NCBI RefSeq assembly: GCF_030287445.1
Contig: NZ_JASVWB010000002.1
Coordinates: 2,914,001 to 2,978,000 of the forward strand
DNA length: 64,000 bases
Reading direction: 5' to 3'
DNA from: Streptomyces sp. ALI-76-A
Lineage (GTDB): Bacteria; Actinomycetota; Actinomycetes; Streptomycetales; Streptomycetaceae
The notes under the pieces were generated by a model. The model ran no database searches and was not told the origin of the DNA. It saw only the letters and a list, made by a program, of their open reading frames with translations. Position numbers and translations under genes: made by a program. The stretch's first letter is position 1; each line of letters begins with the position of its first letter. Positions 17,435-26,405 of the stretch are shown in pieces.

Positions 17435-18079
17435 TCACCGCTCCAGAAGCACCCGGCCGCCGACCTCCACCCAGCCGCCGGGCTGCGGAGCGGTCAGGAT
17501 CTGGGAGCCCGCGCCCTGGGTGATGTTCAGGGCGCGGCCCAGCCGGTCGGTCAGCAGCAGTGCCGCGGCGCCCGTCGCCTCGTCCTCCTCGATGCCGTCG
17601 TCGCGGCCGGGGAAGGCGCGGGCCCTGACCCGGCCGGCGGCCTCGTCCTCCCACGCCCAGGCGTAGATCCACTCCCCCGGCGGCGGCACGGACAGGTCGT
17701 CGACCTCCGCCGCGGTGCCGTACCGGCGCAGCGTGCGCGGCGGGACCCACTCCGCCCGCGCCTCGATCCAGCTGAACTCCCCGTCCAGCCGGGCGCCCAC
17801 CACCCCGGCCGGCGTGACCAGCTCCGGCACGTCGAGCAGCCAGGCCGTCCCGACGCAGGGATGGCCCGCGAAGGGCAGACGCAGGGTCGGGGTGTAGATG
17901 TCGATGACACCGCGCTCCGGATCGTCGACGAACACGGTCTCGCTGAACCCGAGCTTCCCGGCGAACGCCTGTCGCTCCGCGGGATCCGCCAGCACGGAGC
18001 CCTCACGGACCACGCCCAGTTCATTGCCGTAGCCGCCGTTCGCCCCACAGAAGACACGCAGCACGTCGTAGTCAGTCAC
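17435..18079 (-). CDS. PhzF family isomerase-like protein
   Basis: A 214-residue PhzF-type protein with the diaminopimelate-epimerase-like fold. FSETVFV, near residue 45, carries the Glu that acts as the general acid/base in PhzF, and LPFAGHPCVGTAWLL and EDEATGAAA are family signatures. It is shorter than PhzF itself (about 280 residues), as are many actinobacterial relatives. Nothing nearby points to phenazine synthesis, so the substrate is unknown. It converges with hmuO and is divergent from the iron-box promoter of the hmuU remnant. Confidence 0.85.
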   Translation of the reverse strand: MTDYDVLRVFCGANGGYGNELGVVREGSVLADPAERQAFAGKLGFSETVFVDDPERGVIDIYTPTLRLPFAGHPCVGTAWLLDVPELVTPAGVVGARLDGEFSWIEARAEWVPPRTLRRYGTAAEVDDLSVPPPGEWIYAWAWEDEAAGRVRARAFPGRDDGIEEDEATGAAALLLTDRLGRALNITQGAGSQILTAPQPGGWVEVGGRVLLER

Positions 18080-18165
18080 GCGGGCATTGAAGCATTCGGG
18101 GGACGGCGGGTTCGTCGTGGGCCTGACATGCGGGGACGGTCCGAGCCGGACATGTCGAGGAACGG

Positions 18166-18184
18166 CGAGGTAAGGCTAACCTAA
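18166..18184 (+). promoter_or_regulatory. Iron box upstream of the hmuU remnant
   Basis: CGAGGTAAGGCTAACCTAA matches the DmdR1/IdeR consensus at 17 of 19 positions. It sits only 4-11 bases before the candidate start codons of the broken heme permease, which suggests a leaderless transcript or a 5' deletion. Confidence 0.85.
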
Positions 18185-18187
18185 GCT

Positions 18188-19289
18188 ATGCCGCATGACC
18201 GTACTGGAGAAGGCCGCGCCGGACACCGCGGCCCAGTCCCGTCCCGCGGACGGCGTTCCGTGACCTGGCCGCTGACCGCCGGGCTGCTGGTCGTCCTGCT
18301 CGTCCTCGTGCCCGTCGCGGCCGGGATCGGGGCGTATCCGGTGCCGGTGGGGGACGTGCTGGGCTCCGTGCAGCACCGCGTCGGGGCGGGAGGTACGGAG
18401 TTGGACCGGGTCGCCGAGTCGGTGCTGTGGAACGTCCGTTTCCCGCGGATCGTGCTGGCGCTGCTCATCGGGGCCTCGCTGGGGTGCGCGGGCGCCCTGA
18501 TGCAAGGGGTGTTCGGCAATCCGCTGGCCGAGCCGAGCACCATCGGGGTGTCCCTGGGCGCGGCGGTCGGCGCGGTCGCCGCCATCTCGCTGGGGCTGGA
18601 CTTCCTCGGCACCTGGACCCTGCCCACGATGGCGTTCGTCGCCGGCCTGGGCACCGTGCTGATGGTGTACGCGATGCCCCGCTCGGGCGGCCGTACGGAG
18701 GTGGTGACGCTGATCCTCATGGGCATCGCGGTGAACGCGTTCGCCGGGTCGCTCATCGGGCTGTTCATCTTCCTGGCGGACACGGCCGCGGTGAACCAGA
18801 TCACCTTCTGGCAGCTCGGCTCCCTCGCCCAGTCCACCTGACCCAAGGTGCTGGCGGTGCTGCCGTGCGCGGCGCTCGGGCTGGTCGTGGCGCCGCTGTA
18901 CGCGCGGCGTCTGGACCTGCTCTCGCTCGGTGACCGGCCGGCCCGGCATCTGGGGGTGGACGTGGAGCGGCTACGGATCCTGCTGATGTTCGTCGTCGCG
19001 CTGCTGACGGCCGCCGCGGTGAGCGTCTCCGGGGTCATCGGCTTCGTCGGTCTCGTCGTCCCGCACCTGCTGCGCATGGTCGCGGGGCCGGGACACCGCT
19101 TCCTGATCCCGGGCAGCGCGCTCGGCGGTGCGGTGGTGCTGCCGGCCGCCGACCTCGCGGCCCGCACGATCGCCGCCCCCGCCGAGCTGCCGCTCGGGGT
19201 GCTGACCGCCCTGCTGGGCAGCCCGTTCTTCTTCCGGCTGCTGCGCAGGACCCGGCGCCGGCAAGCCGCCGCCCCGCCCGCATCCGCCC
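18188..19289 (+). pseudogene. hmuU: Heme ABC transporter permease, interrupted (FecCD family)
   Basis: The sequence encodes a nearly complete FecCD-type permease, with family features LIGASLGCAGALMQGVFGNP, EPSTIGVSLGAAVG, WQLGSLAQ and GVIGFVGLVVPHLLRM. The frame is closed by a TGA at 18839-18841, exactly where relatives have Trp, and reopens in the same frame with PKVLAVLPCAALGL, so a single TGG-to-TGA change explains it. The N-terminus also looks shifted: an ATG at 18195 gives the plausible beginning MTVLEKAAPDTAA but ends at 18259, while the membrane segments continue in the frame of the ATG at 18188. No substrate-binding protein gene precedes it. Confidence 0.85.
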
Positions 19290-19430
19290 GTCGGCCGGAT
19301 CGCCGCCGAGGGCCCGCCCGCCGAGGTGTTCTCCGACCGACTGCTCAGCGAGGTGTACGACCAGCCCGTCGAGGTGCTGCCGCATCCACGCACGGGCGAG
19401 GTCCTGGTGACGCCCCGTCGGGACGCTTGA
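19290..19430 (+). pseudogene. hmuV: C-terminal remnant of heme ABC transporter ATPase
   Basis: Fused out of frame to the permease end is a stretch reading GRIAAEGPPAEVFSD and then VEVLPHPRTGEVLV, which is the extreme C-terminus of HmuV-type ATPases. Walker A, signature and Walker B regions are all absent, so more than 600 bases have been deleted between hmuU and this point. The stop is TGA at 19428-19430, and an 11-bp duplication (GCTTGACCGC twice) covers it. Confidence 0.8.
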
Positions 19431-19552
19431 CCGCTGCTTGACCGCCGCATGAGCTCCCTTTTTGGCCACTGTGACCAGGGCGTGCTCATACAGCGTCCAT
19501 GAGAGCTGAATCACCATCTGGGCCGGTATCGCAGAGGAAAACCTCGGATACG

Positions 19553-19571
19553 TTAGGCGAGCCTCACCTTA
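19553..19571 (+). promoter_or_regulatory. Iron box upstream of efeO
   Basis: TTAGGCGAGCCTCACCTTA matches the DmdR1/IdeR consensus at 16 of 19 positions. It lies 47 bases upstream of the efeO start and should place efeOBU under iron repression. Confidence 0.85.
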
Positions 19572-19617
19572 TGTGAGGCGCGTCACGCGTTCCTTTCGGC
19601 CATTCCCTGGAGCCCGC

Positions 19618-20760
19618 ATGCGAGCCGTCAGATTCTCCGCTCTCACCGCCGTCGCGACCGCGGCGGCGCTGGCCGCCGTCACCGGCTGCACCGAGAAGGG
19701 CGGTTCGGCGGAGGGCGACCGGGTCGTCAAGGTGACGGCGACGGACGAGACGTGCGAGGTCTCGACGAAGGAGTTCCCGGCCGGGCACGTCGAGCTGGCC
19801 ATCGAGAACAAGGGCTCCAAGGTCACCGAGGTCTACCTGCTCTTCCCGGACGACCGGATCGTCACCGAGCGGGAGAACATCGGCCCCGGCACCCAGCAGA
19901 AGGTCACCGCCGAGGTGAAGGCGGGCGACTACCGGATCGCCTGCAAGCCCGGCATGAAGGGCGACGGCATCCGCCAGGACGTCAAGGCCACCGGCGGCAC
20001 CGTCGCCCAGCGCGACCCGCGCCTCGACAAGGCCGTCGCCGCCTACCGCGCGTACACGCAGCAGCAGGCCGACGAGACGCTGCCGCTCGCCCGGACCTTC
20101 GCCAAGGCGGTCCAGGACGGCGACCTGGAGGCCGCGAAGAAGGCCTACGCGCCCTCCCGCATCGGCTGGGAGCGCACCGAGCCGGTCGCGGAGTCCTTCG
20201 GTGACATCGACCCGAAGGTCGACGTCCGCGCGGACGGGCTGGAGGAAGGCCAGGAGTTCACCGGCTGGCACCGCCTGGAGAAGGCCCTGTGGCAGGACAA
20301 GAAGATCGGTGCCGAGGAGAAGACCCTCGCCGGCCGGCTGATCACCGACCTCGAGGACTGGCAGAACCGGGTCGGCAAGGCCGAGATCACCCCGACCTCC
20401 ATGGCCAACGGCGCCAAGGAGCTCCTCGACGAGGTCGCCACCGGCAAGGTCACCGGCGAGGAGGAGCGCTACTCGCACACCGACCTGGTCGACTTCAAGG
20501 CCAACGTCGAGGGCGCGGAGAAGGCGTACGCGCTGCTCAAGCCGGTCGCCAAGGAGAACGACGCGGCCCTGGTCACCGAACTCGACCAGCAGTTCGCCGC
20601 GTTGAACGCACTGCTGGACAAGTACCGCGCCACCACGTCCTCGTACGACTTCACCTCGTACGACAAGGTCGGCGACGCCGACCGCAAGGAGCTGTCGGAC
20701 GGGGTCAACGCCCTGGCGGAACCGCTGTCCAAGCTCGCCGCCGCCGTCGTCGTCAAGTAG
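19618..20760 (+). CDS. efeO: EfeO: iron-uptake lipoprotein (cupredoxin + M75 domain)
   Basis: A 380-residue periplasm-side component of the EfeUOB ferrous/ferric iron importer. The lipobox VTGC places Cys24 as the lipidated residue. Residues about 35-140 form a cupredoxin-like domain, and the C-terminal M75 (imelysin-like) domain carries GWHRLEKALW, matching the HxxE metal motif. The ATG at 19618 gives a correct signal peptide and follows CTGGAG; upstream starts would bury it. It heads an operon with efeB and efeU behind an iron box. Confidence 0.94.
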   Translation: MRAVRFSALTAVATAAALAAVTGCTEKGGSAEGDRVVKVTATDETCEVSTKEFPAGHVELAIENKGSKVTEVYLLFPDDRIVTERENIGPGTQQKVTAEVKAGDYRIACKPGMKGDGIRQDVKATGGTVAQRDPRLDKAVAAYRAYTQQQADETLPLARTFAKAVQDGDLEAAKKAYAPSRIGWERTEPVAESFGDIDPKVDVRADGLEEGQEFTGWHRLEKALWQDKKIGAEEKTLAGRLITDLEDWQNRVGKAEITPTSMANGAKELLDEVATGKVTGEEERYSHTDLVDFKANVEGAEKAYALLKPVAKENDAALVTELDQQFAALNALLDKYRATTSSYDFTSYDKVGDADRKELSDGVNALAEPLSKLAAAVVVK

Positions 20761-20771
20761 GGACGCCCATC

Positions 20772-22031
20772 ATGACGGACCCGGACAGCACCTCGAACAC
20801 GCCCTCCAGGCGCGCGCTCATCGGCTGGGGCGGTGCCGGGCTCACCCTCGGTGCCGTCGCGGCCGGCGGCGCGGTGGCGATGGCCCGCACCGGCGAGTCC
20901 GCCGACGCCGCCCCGGCCGGTGCCGCAGCGGGCGCCGCGGTCGCCTTCCACGGCGCCCACCAGGCCGGCATCGCCACGCCGGTGCAGGACCGGCTGCACT
21001 TCGCCGCGTTCGACGTGACGACCGACGACCGGGCCGCTTTCGTGCGGATGCTGAAGGACTGGACCGAGGCGGCACGGAAGCTGACCGCCGGACAGGCGGT
21101 CGGCGAGGGCGCGTTCGGCGGGCTCGCCCAGGCGCCGCCGGACGACACCGGCGAGGCGCTGGGGCTGAAGCCGTCCCGGCTGACCCTGACGATCGGCTTC
21201 GGACCGTCGCTGTTCGAGAAGTTCGGGCTGACCGGCCGGCGGCCGGCGGCCCTGGTCGACCTGCCGCGGTTCGCCGGTGACAACCTGGACCGCGACCGCA
21301 GCGGCGGCGACCTGTGCGTCCAGGCGTGCGCGGACGACCCGCAGGTCGCGGTGCACGCGATCCGCAACCTGGCCCGGATCGGCTTCGGCAAGGTCGTCAT
21401 CCGCTGGTCGCAGCTCGGCTTCGGCAAGACCTCCTCGACCACCCCGGACGCGCAGACCCCGCGCAACCTGATGGGCTTCAAGGACGGCACCCGCAACATC
21501 GCGGGGACGGAGACCGGGCGGCTCGAGAAGTTCGTGTGGGTGGACCCCGCCGACGGTCCCGCGTGGATGAGCGGCGGCTCGTACCTCGTCGCCCGCCGTA
21601 TCCGCATGCACATCGAGACCTGGGACCGCACCTCGCTCCAGGAGCAGGAGGACATCTTCGGCCGCGACAAGGGCGAGGGGGCCCCGATCGGCAGGGCGAA
21701 GGAGCGCGACGAACCGTTCCTGAAGGCCATGCTGCCCGACGCGCACGTACGCCTCGCGCACCCCGACACCAACCACGGGGCGACGATCCTGCGCCGCGGC
21801 TACTCCTTCACCGACGGCACGGACGGCCTGGGCCGGCTGGACGCGGGGCTGTTCTTCCTCGCCTACCAGCGCGACGTCCGCACGGGCTTTGTCCGGATCC
21901 AGCGCAACCTGGCCACGGACGCGCTCAACGAGTACATCCAGCACGTGGGTTCGGCCGTGTTCGCGATCCCGCCCGGCGTCCGCGGCGCGGACGACTGGTG
22001 GGGCAGCACGCTGTTCTCCGAGGAGGCCTGA
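20772..22031 (+). CDS. efeB: EfeB: Tat-exported Dyp-type heme peroxidase
   Basis: A 419-residue deferrochelatase/peroxidase of the Dyp family. SRRALIGWGGAGL is a twin-arginine signal, so the folded, heme-loaded protein is exported by Tat. GFKDGTRN contains the GxxDG distal motif, and HPDTNHG supplies the proximal His region. It starts 11 bases after efeO and runs into efeU with a 3-base gap. In the Efe system it oxidises ferrous iron or releases it from heme before EfeU uptake. It may therefore partly compensate for the broken heme ABC importer. Confidence 0.95.
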   Translation: MTDPDSTSNTPSRRALIGWGGAGLTLGAVAAGGAVAMARTGESADAAPAGAAAGAAVAFHGAHQAGIATPVQDRLHFAAFDVTTDDRAAFVRMLKDWTEAARKLTAGQAVGEGAFGGLAQAPPDDTGEALGLKPSRLTLTIGFGPSLFEKFGLTGRRPAALVDLPRFAGDNLDRDRSGGDLCVQACADDPQVAVHAIRNLARIGFGKVVIRWSQLGFGKTSSTTPDAQTPRNLMGFKDGTRNIAGTETGRLEKFVWVDPADGPAWMSGGSYLVARRIRMHIETWDRTSLQEQEDIFGRDKGEGAPIGRAKERDEPFLKAMLPDAHVRLAHPDTNHGATILRRGYSFTDGTDGLGRLDAGLFFLAYQRDVRTGFVRIQRNLATDALNEYIQHVGSAVFAIPPGVRGADDWWGSTLFSEEA

Positions 22032-22034
22032 CCC

Positions 22035-22907
22035 GTGTTCTCCAACTACCTGATCGGTCTGCGCGAGGGCCTCGAAGCCAGTCTCGTCGTCTGCATCCTG
22101 ATCGCCTACCTGGTCAAGACCGACCGCAGAGACGCCCTGAAGCCGGTGTGGGCGGGCATCGCCGTCGCGGTGCTGCTCGCGCTGGGCTTCGGCTCCGCCC
22201 TCGAATTCGGCTCCCAGGAGCTGACGTTCGAGGCACAGGAGGCGCTCGGCGGCTCCCTGTCGATCCTGGCCGTCGTCCTGGTGACATGGATGGTGTTCTG
22301 GATGCGGCGCACCGCCCGGCACCTGCGGACCGAACTGCACGGCAAGCTGGACGCCGCCCTCGCCATGGGTACCGGGGCGCTGGTCGCCACCGCGTTCCTC
22401 GCGGTCGGCCGCGAGGGCCTGGAGACGGCCCTGTTCGTGTGGGCGTCGGTGCACGCGGCCGGCGACGGCACCCCGCGCCCGCTGATCGGCGTGGCCCTCG
22501 GCCTGGCCACGGCGGTCCTGCTGGGCTGGCTGTTCTACCGCGGCGCCCTGCGCATCGACTTGGCGAGGTTCTTCACCTGGACGGGCGGCATGCTGGTCGT
22601 CGTCGCGGCGGGCGTACTGGCGTACGGCGTCCACGACCTCCAGGAGGCCGACTGGGTCCCGGGTCTGACGGACAAGGCCTTCGACATCAGCGGCACGATC
22701 CCGCCCGACAGCTGGTACGGCACCCTGCTCAAGGGCGTCTTCAACTTCCAGCCCGACCCGACCGTCCTCCAGGTCACGGTGTGGCTGCTGTACCTGGTCC
22801 CGACACTCGCGCTCTTCCTCGCCCCGGTAGGGTTCGCCTCCGGGAAGGGGAAGGTGACAGAACCTGATGAGCAGGGATCACGGCCCTCTGAGGCTCCGCA
22901 GGCTTGA
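22035..22907 (+). CDS. efeU: EfeU: iron permease (FTR1 family)
   Basis: A 290-residue seven-helix permease of the FTR1/OFeT family. The two REGLE motifs (LREGLEASL in helix 1 and GREGLETAL in helix 4) carry the iron-coordinating Arg and Glu residues. The GTG at 22035 lies 3 bases after the efeB stop. The C-terminal tail is hydrophilic and its last 41 bases overlap the next gene in another frame. It completes the efeOBU transporter, here in the order O-B-U. Confidence 0.95.
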   Translation: MFSNYLIGLREGLEASLVVCILIAYLVKTDRRDALKPVWAGIAVAVLLALGFGSALEFGSQELTFEAQEALGGSLSILAVVLVTWMVFWMRRTARHLRTELHGKLDAALAMGTGALVATAFLAVGREGLETALFVWASVHAAGDGTPRPLIGVALGLATAVLLGWLFYRGALRIDLARFFTWTGGMLVVVAAGVLAYGVHDLQEADWVPGLTDKAFDISGTIPPDSWYGTLLKGVFNFQPDPTVLQVTVWLLYLVPTLALFLAPVGFASGKGKVTEPDEQGSRPSEAPQA

Positions 22908-23868
22908 CCGGACCGCGCTGATAACGGCCTCGCTGACCGCTTTGTCGCTGACGGCGAGCGGCTGTGTGGTGGTGCACGGCGAGCGCGAGGTGCTGCCCGC
23001 GGCCACCGAGGCGGAGGCCGCCGAGGCGCTCCGGCAGTTCACCTCCGCGTACAACGCGGCCGACAAGGCGTACGACAGTTCGCTGGACGCCGGCCATGTC
23101 ACCGGTGCCCTCGCCGACATCGACGAGGCCCGGCTGAAGGCCGGCGCCGCGGACAACCCGGACGGCAACCCGGCCCACACCCCGCTGAAGCTGTCGGACG
23201 CGACCTACACGATCCCCAAGAAGGCGGGCTGGCCACGCTGGTTCGTCGCCGACGCGGCCGGCAACAAGGGCGGTTCCTCGCGCTGGCTGTTCGTGTTCAC
23301 CCGCGGCGGCCTGGACGAGACCTGGCAGGCGGCCTACCTGACGCTGGTGGCGCCCGGCAAGGTGCCCGCGTTCAAGAAGGACGCGGACGGCTGGGCCGAA
23401 CCGGTGCCGGCGGACTCCGCCGCACTGGCCGTCGCGCCCAAGGACCTGGGCCGGGACTACACGACGTACCTCAAGAACGGCGGGGACGGTTTCGCGACCG
23501 GTACGCACACCAGCGTGTGGCGTGCGCTGCGCGAGAAGAACGAGAGCCGGCCGGGCCTGGCCACGCAGTACATCGACGAGCCGCTCACCACCGGTGACTA
23601 CGCGCCGCTCGCGCTGCGTACGGCCGACGGCGGGGCGCTGGTCTTCTTCACCACGCACCATTACGAGAAGCAGACGGCCGCGCCGGGCACCTCGGTGCCG
23701 GACCCGGGCGAGGACGTACTGGCCCTGACGACCGGTGAGATCAAGCAGTCGCTCACCATGGAGTTCGTCTCCAACGAGGTGGCCCTGACTCCGGCGAAGG
23801 GCGCGGGCGACCAGCGGGTGACGGTGCTGGGGCGGATCCAGGGGCTGACGTCGGCGCAGGGGTCGTAG
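22867..23868 (+). CDS. Secreted lipoprotein of unknown function, efe-operon linked
   Basis: A 333-residue protein with a basic N-terminus and a lipobox-like SLTASGC near residues 27-33, so probably lipid-anchored outside the membrane. The mature part shows no motif that I can name; it has a segment of mixed alpha/beta character with GGSSRWLFVFTRGG and ALVFFTTHHYEKQ. The ATG at 22867 lies inside the end of efeU, so the two are translationally coupled and the protein is probably expressed with the iron-uptake operon. A role in iron acquisition is inferred only from context. Confidence 0.8.
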   Translation: MSRDHGPLRLRRLDRTALITASLTALSLTASGCVVVHGEREVLPAATEAEAAEALRQFTSAYNAADKAYDSSLDAGHVTGALADIDEARLKAGAADNPDGNPAHTPLKLSDATYTIPKKAGWPRWFVADAAGNKGGSSRWLFVFTRGGLDETWQAAYLTLVAPGKVPAFKKDADGWAEPVPADSAALAVAPKDLGRDYTTYLKNGGDGFATGTHTSVWRALREKNESRPGLATQYIDEPLTTGDYAPLALRTADGGALVFFTTHHYEKQTAAPGTSVPDPGEDVLALTTGEIKQSLTMEFVSNEVALTPAKGAGDQRVTVLGRIQGLTSAQGS

Positions 23869-23910
23869 CACGGGCTCCGGCGGCCGCGGCACCGGGTTCG
23901 TCCGCCGGGC

Positions 23911-24648
23911 TCAGTGACGCGGGGGCCAGCCGGCGGCGCTCGCGTGGTCCGGCTGATCTCCGAGGTGGCGGGCGCAGGCGTCGGTGAGGGGTTCCAGGAG
24001 GGTCAGCGGGTCCGGCAGCGGGTGTTCGGGGCCGCGGACCCAGTGCACGGTCTGGTCGCCGGGGAGCCGGGCGGGCGGGACGAGGACGTAGGAGCCGCGG
24101 CAGTGCCAGCGCAGGCCCGGGTGCTCGTCCATCGTCTCGGGGTGGCAGTCCAGTTCGCAGGGCCACCACTCGTCCTCCTCCTCGGGGGTGCCCCGGGTGA
24201 GGGTGAAGAAGAGCAGCCGGCCGTCGTCGCTCTCGGCGACCGGTCCGACCTCGACGCCGGAGCCGAGCAGTTCCTCCAGCGCCTCCCGGCCCGCCTCCAG
24301 CGGCACGTCGAGGACGTCGTGCACCATGCCGGTCGCGGTGATGAAGTTGGCCTGCGGCTGGTGGCGGGCCCAGCGCTCGATCTGCGCGCGGTCGGTGGTG
24401 GACTGTGTCTGCCAGGCGAACGACACCGGGTGCCGGGCGGGGGTGGGACAGCCCACGCGGTCGCAGGAACAGCGGTAGTCGGGGGCGGGATACGCGGCGG
24501 GGGCGAGCGGCAGCCCCGCGTCGGCGGCGGCGAGCAGCAGGACCTCACGGCCGTCGTGGTCGGCGGCGGCCTCCCTGGGGCGGCGTCCGCGCAGCCACTG
24601 GGAGAGCTTGCCCTGCCGACCGGAACGGCCGCCGAACTCTGCGCTCAT
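23911..24648 (-). CDS. Bifunctional primase/polymerase (prim-pol) domain-like protein
   Basis: A 245-residue protein resembling the N-terminal prim-pol domain seen in many Streptomyces proteins. The block YRCSCDRVGCPTPARHPVSFAWQ is characteristic, with cysteines that may bind zinc, followed by IERWARHQPQANFITATG. The catalytic pattern is weak: where active enzymes have D-x-D, this protein has LDVPLEAG, so it may be non-catalytic. The ATG at 24648 is the first in frame. It is divergent from the GDPD gene. Confidence 0.75.
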   Translation of the reverse strand: MSAEFGGRSGRQGKLSQWLRGRRPREAAADHDGREVLLLAAADAGLPLAPAAYPAPDYRCSCDRVGCPTPARHPVSFAWQTQSTTDRAQIERWARHQPQANFITATGMVHDVLDVPLEAGREALEELLGSGVEVGPVAESDDGRLLFFTLTRGTPEEEDEWWPCELDCHPETMDEHPGLRWHCRGSYVLVPPARLPGDQTVHWVRGPEHPLPDPLTLLEPLTDACARHLGDQPDHASAAGWPPRH

Positions 24649-24819
24649 CTATCCCCTCGCCTCGCCGTCGTGCGGAACAGCATGCCCTATGGTCCCACCA
24701 TCCGGCGCTCCGGGGGGACCGGAGCCGACAACAGGGGCAGGTCGGACGAGGCGGTCCCGTCACCGGGATCGAGTGTCATTACGCCCTTTGTCGCGATGTA
24801 CCGGCCTACCGTCGTCCGT

Positions 24820-25659
24820 ATGGTCACATGGATCGCGTCGACGGGCCTGACCTCCGCGGCCTCCGTGGTCTCGCTGGCCCTCGCGGGGCCGACGGCCCCG
24901 TTGGAGTGGGGCGCGGGGCCGTTGACGGTGGACGCGCTGCCCCGCGTCACCTATGTCGCGCACCGCGGCGGCGCCCGCGAGGTGCCCGAGAACAGCATGG
25001 CGGGGCTGATGGCGGCCCACGCGCGCGGTACGGCGCAGGTGCTGGACTTCGACACGCGCCTGCTGCGCGACGGCACGCCGGTGGTGATGCACGACGCCAC
25101 GCTGAACCGGACGACCTTCGCGGGCGGCGAGGTGCGGGGGCTGGACCTGCGGGAGTGGCGGGGCATGCGGCTGCGCCCCCGGGACTCGCTGCCCGGGAGC
25201 TGGCGTTCGGAACGGCCGCCGACGGTCGCCGAGGTGCTGGATCGCTTCGGCGGGCGGATCGTGCTGATACTGGAGGCGAAGGACCCGCGGAGCCTGGACC
25301 GGCTGGCCGGGCTGATCCGCGCCCGGGGCCTGTCCCGCTCGGTCTTCGTCAACTCCAACGATCCCGAAGTGGCCCGGCGCGCCCACCGTCTGGGCCTGCT
25401 CGCCCAGCTGTGGCGCTCGGCCCGGCAGCTGCGCACGGACCGGCCCGAACACTGGCGGTCCTTCGTGGACCTCCTGGACGTGGACCACCGGGCCCGCGAC
25501 ACGGACCTGGCCCGGGCCGTGCGCTCGGGCGTCCCCCGGGTGTGGGCGCACACCGTGCTGACGCCCCGGCAGCGGGACCGGGTCCTGGCGCTGGGCTGCG
25601 ACGGGGTCATCACGGACGCGCCGGGACGGCTGGCCGGACGGTCCCGCACGGGAGGCTGA
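24820..25659 (+). CDS. Glycerophosphodiester phosphodiesterase
   Basis: A 279-residue GDPD-family enzyme that hydrolyses glycerophosphodiesters to glycerol-3-phosphate and an alcohol. AHRGG and PENS (the HR...E motif), DFDTRLLRDGTPVVMHD with the catalytic His, and LILEAKDP are all present. In most family members the first of these is DVQ/DVRLTKDG; here LDFDTRL is a small variation. An N-terminal hydrophobic segment suggests membrane association or export. The start is uncertain: ATG at 24820 or 24796; neither has a visible Shine-Dalgarno. Confidence 0.88.
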   Translation: MVTWIASTGLTSAASVVSLALAGPTAPLEWGAGPLTVDALPRVTYVAHRGGAREVPENSMAGLMAAHARGTAQVLDFDTRLLRDGTPVVMHDATLNRTTFAGGEVRGLDLREWRGMRLRPRDSLPGSWRSERPPTVAEVLDRFGGRIVLILEAKDPRSLDRLAGLIRARGLSRSVFVNSNDPEVARRAHRLGLLAQLWRSARQLRTDRPEHWRSFVDLLDVDHRARDTDLARAVRSGVPRVWAHTVLTPRQRDRVLALGCDGVITDAPGRLAGRSRTGG

Positions 25660-25732
25660 GCGGGGGCCGGCCCGGCGGGCGGGCCGGGCGGGCCGGGGGG
25701 GGCCGGGGGCCCGGTGGGGCAGTCCGCTCGGT

Positions 25733-25757
25733 GGCCGGCACGCGTGCCGGCCGGCAC
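25733..25757. terminator. Overlapping GC palindromes between convergent genes
   Basis: GGCCGGCACGCGTGCCGGCC (25733-25752) is a perfect 20-bp palindrome, overlapping GTGCCGGCCGGCAC (25744-25757). It lies between the convergent GDPD and tetR genes and could end both transcripts. A G-rich tract precedes it at 25695-25730. Confidence 0.5.
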
Positions 25758-25762
25758 GCTGC

Positions 25763-26383
25763 TCAGCGGGTGGCGATCCCGTGCAGCGCGTAGTCGACGA
25801 GGGTGTCGGTGTACTCGTGGGAGATCGGGCCCGTGTACTGGAGCCAGCGCTGGGCGAGGGGGGAGACCCAGAGTTCGAGGGCGATGCGCGGGTCGACGTC
25901 CCGGCGGACCTGGCCGGCCTCCTGCGCCAGGCGCACCCGGTCGGCGTACAGCTGGAGGGACGGTTCGAGGAGCCTGGCCACGAAGACCCGGCCGAGCCGC
26001 TCGTCGACCACGCCTTCGGCGGCCAGGGCGCGGGTGGGCGCCTCGAACCGGGGGTCCTTGAGCTCGTCGACGGTGGCCCGCAGCACGGTCTTGAGGTCGG
26101 CGGCGAGGTCGCCGGTGTCCGGGAAGGCGAACGGCTCCTGGGTGTCCGGGTCCCGGCCCGCCTGTTCGCTCAGGTCGAGGAAGGCCTCCAGCAGGACCTC
26201 CGCCTTCGACGACCACCAGCGGTAGATCGTCTGCTTGCCGACGCCGGCGCGGGCGGCGATGCCCTCGATGGTGGTCCTGGGGTAGCCGATCTCGGCGACC
26301 AGCGCGAGGGCGGCGTCGTAGATCGCGCGGCGGGACCTCTCGCTGCGGCGGGTGGTGTCAGGGACGGGCTTCCGGTCGGTCAT
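25763..26383 (-). CDS. TetR family transcriptional regulator
   Basis: A 206-residue TetR protein. The HTH is IAARAGVGKQTIYRWWSSKAE (Arg/Trp-rich recognition region), and the C-terminal domain resembles the AcrR-like TetR_C group. The ATG at 26383 gives a short basic N-terminal arm. Two palindromes of the GAGACG/CGTCTC type fill the divergent promoter region, indicating self-regulation and control of the small downstream-facing gene. The effector is unknown. Confidence 0.9.
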   Translation of the reverse strand: MTDRKPVPDTTRRSERSRRAIYDAALALVAEIGYPRTTIEGIAARAGVGKQTIYRWWSSKAEVLLEAFLDLSEQAGRDPDTQEPFAFPDTGDLAADLKTVLRATVDELKDPRFEAPTRALAAEGVVDERLGRVFVARLLEPSLQLYADRVRLAQEAGQVRRDVDPRIALELWVSPLAQRWLQYTGPISHEYTDTLVDYALHGIATR

Positions 26384-26405
26384 GGGTCGAAGTTACCACT
26401 TGACA

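Noticed and set aside
17435..18079. Phenazine biosynthesis assignment for the PhzF-like gene
   Set aside because: There are no other phz genes nearby and the protein is shorter than PhzF, so only the family name is used.
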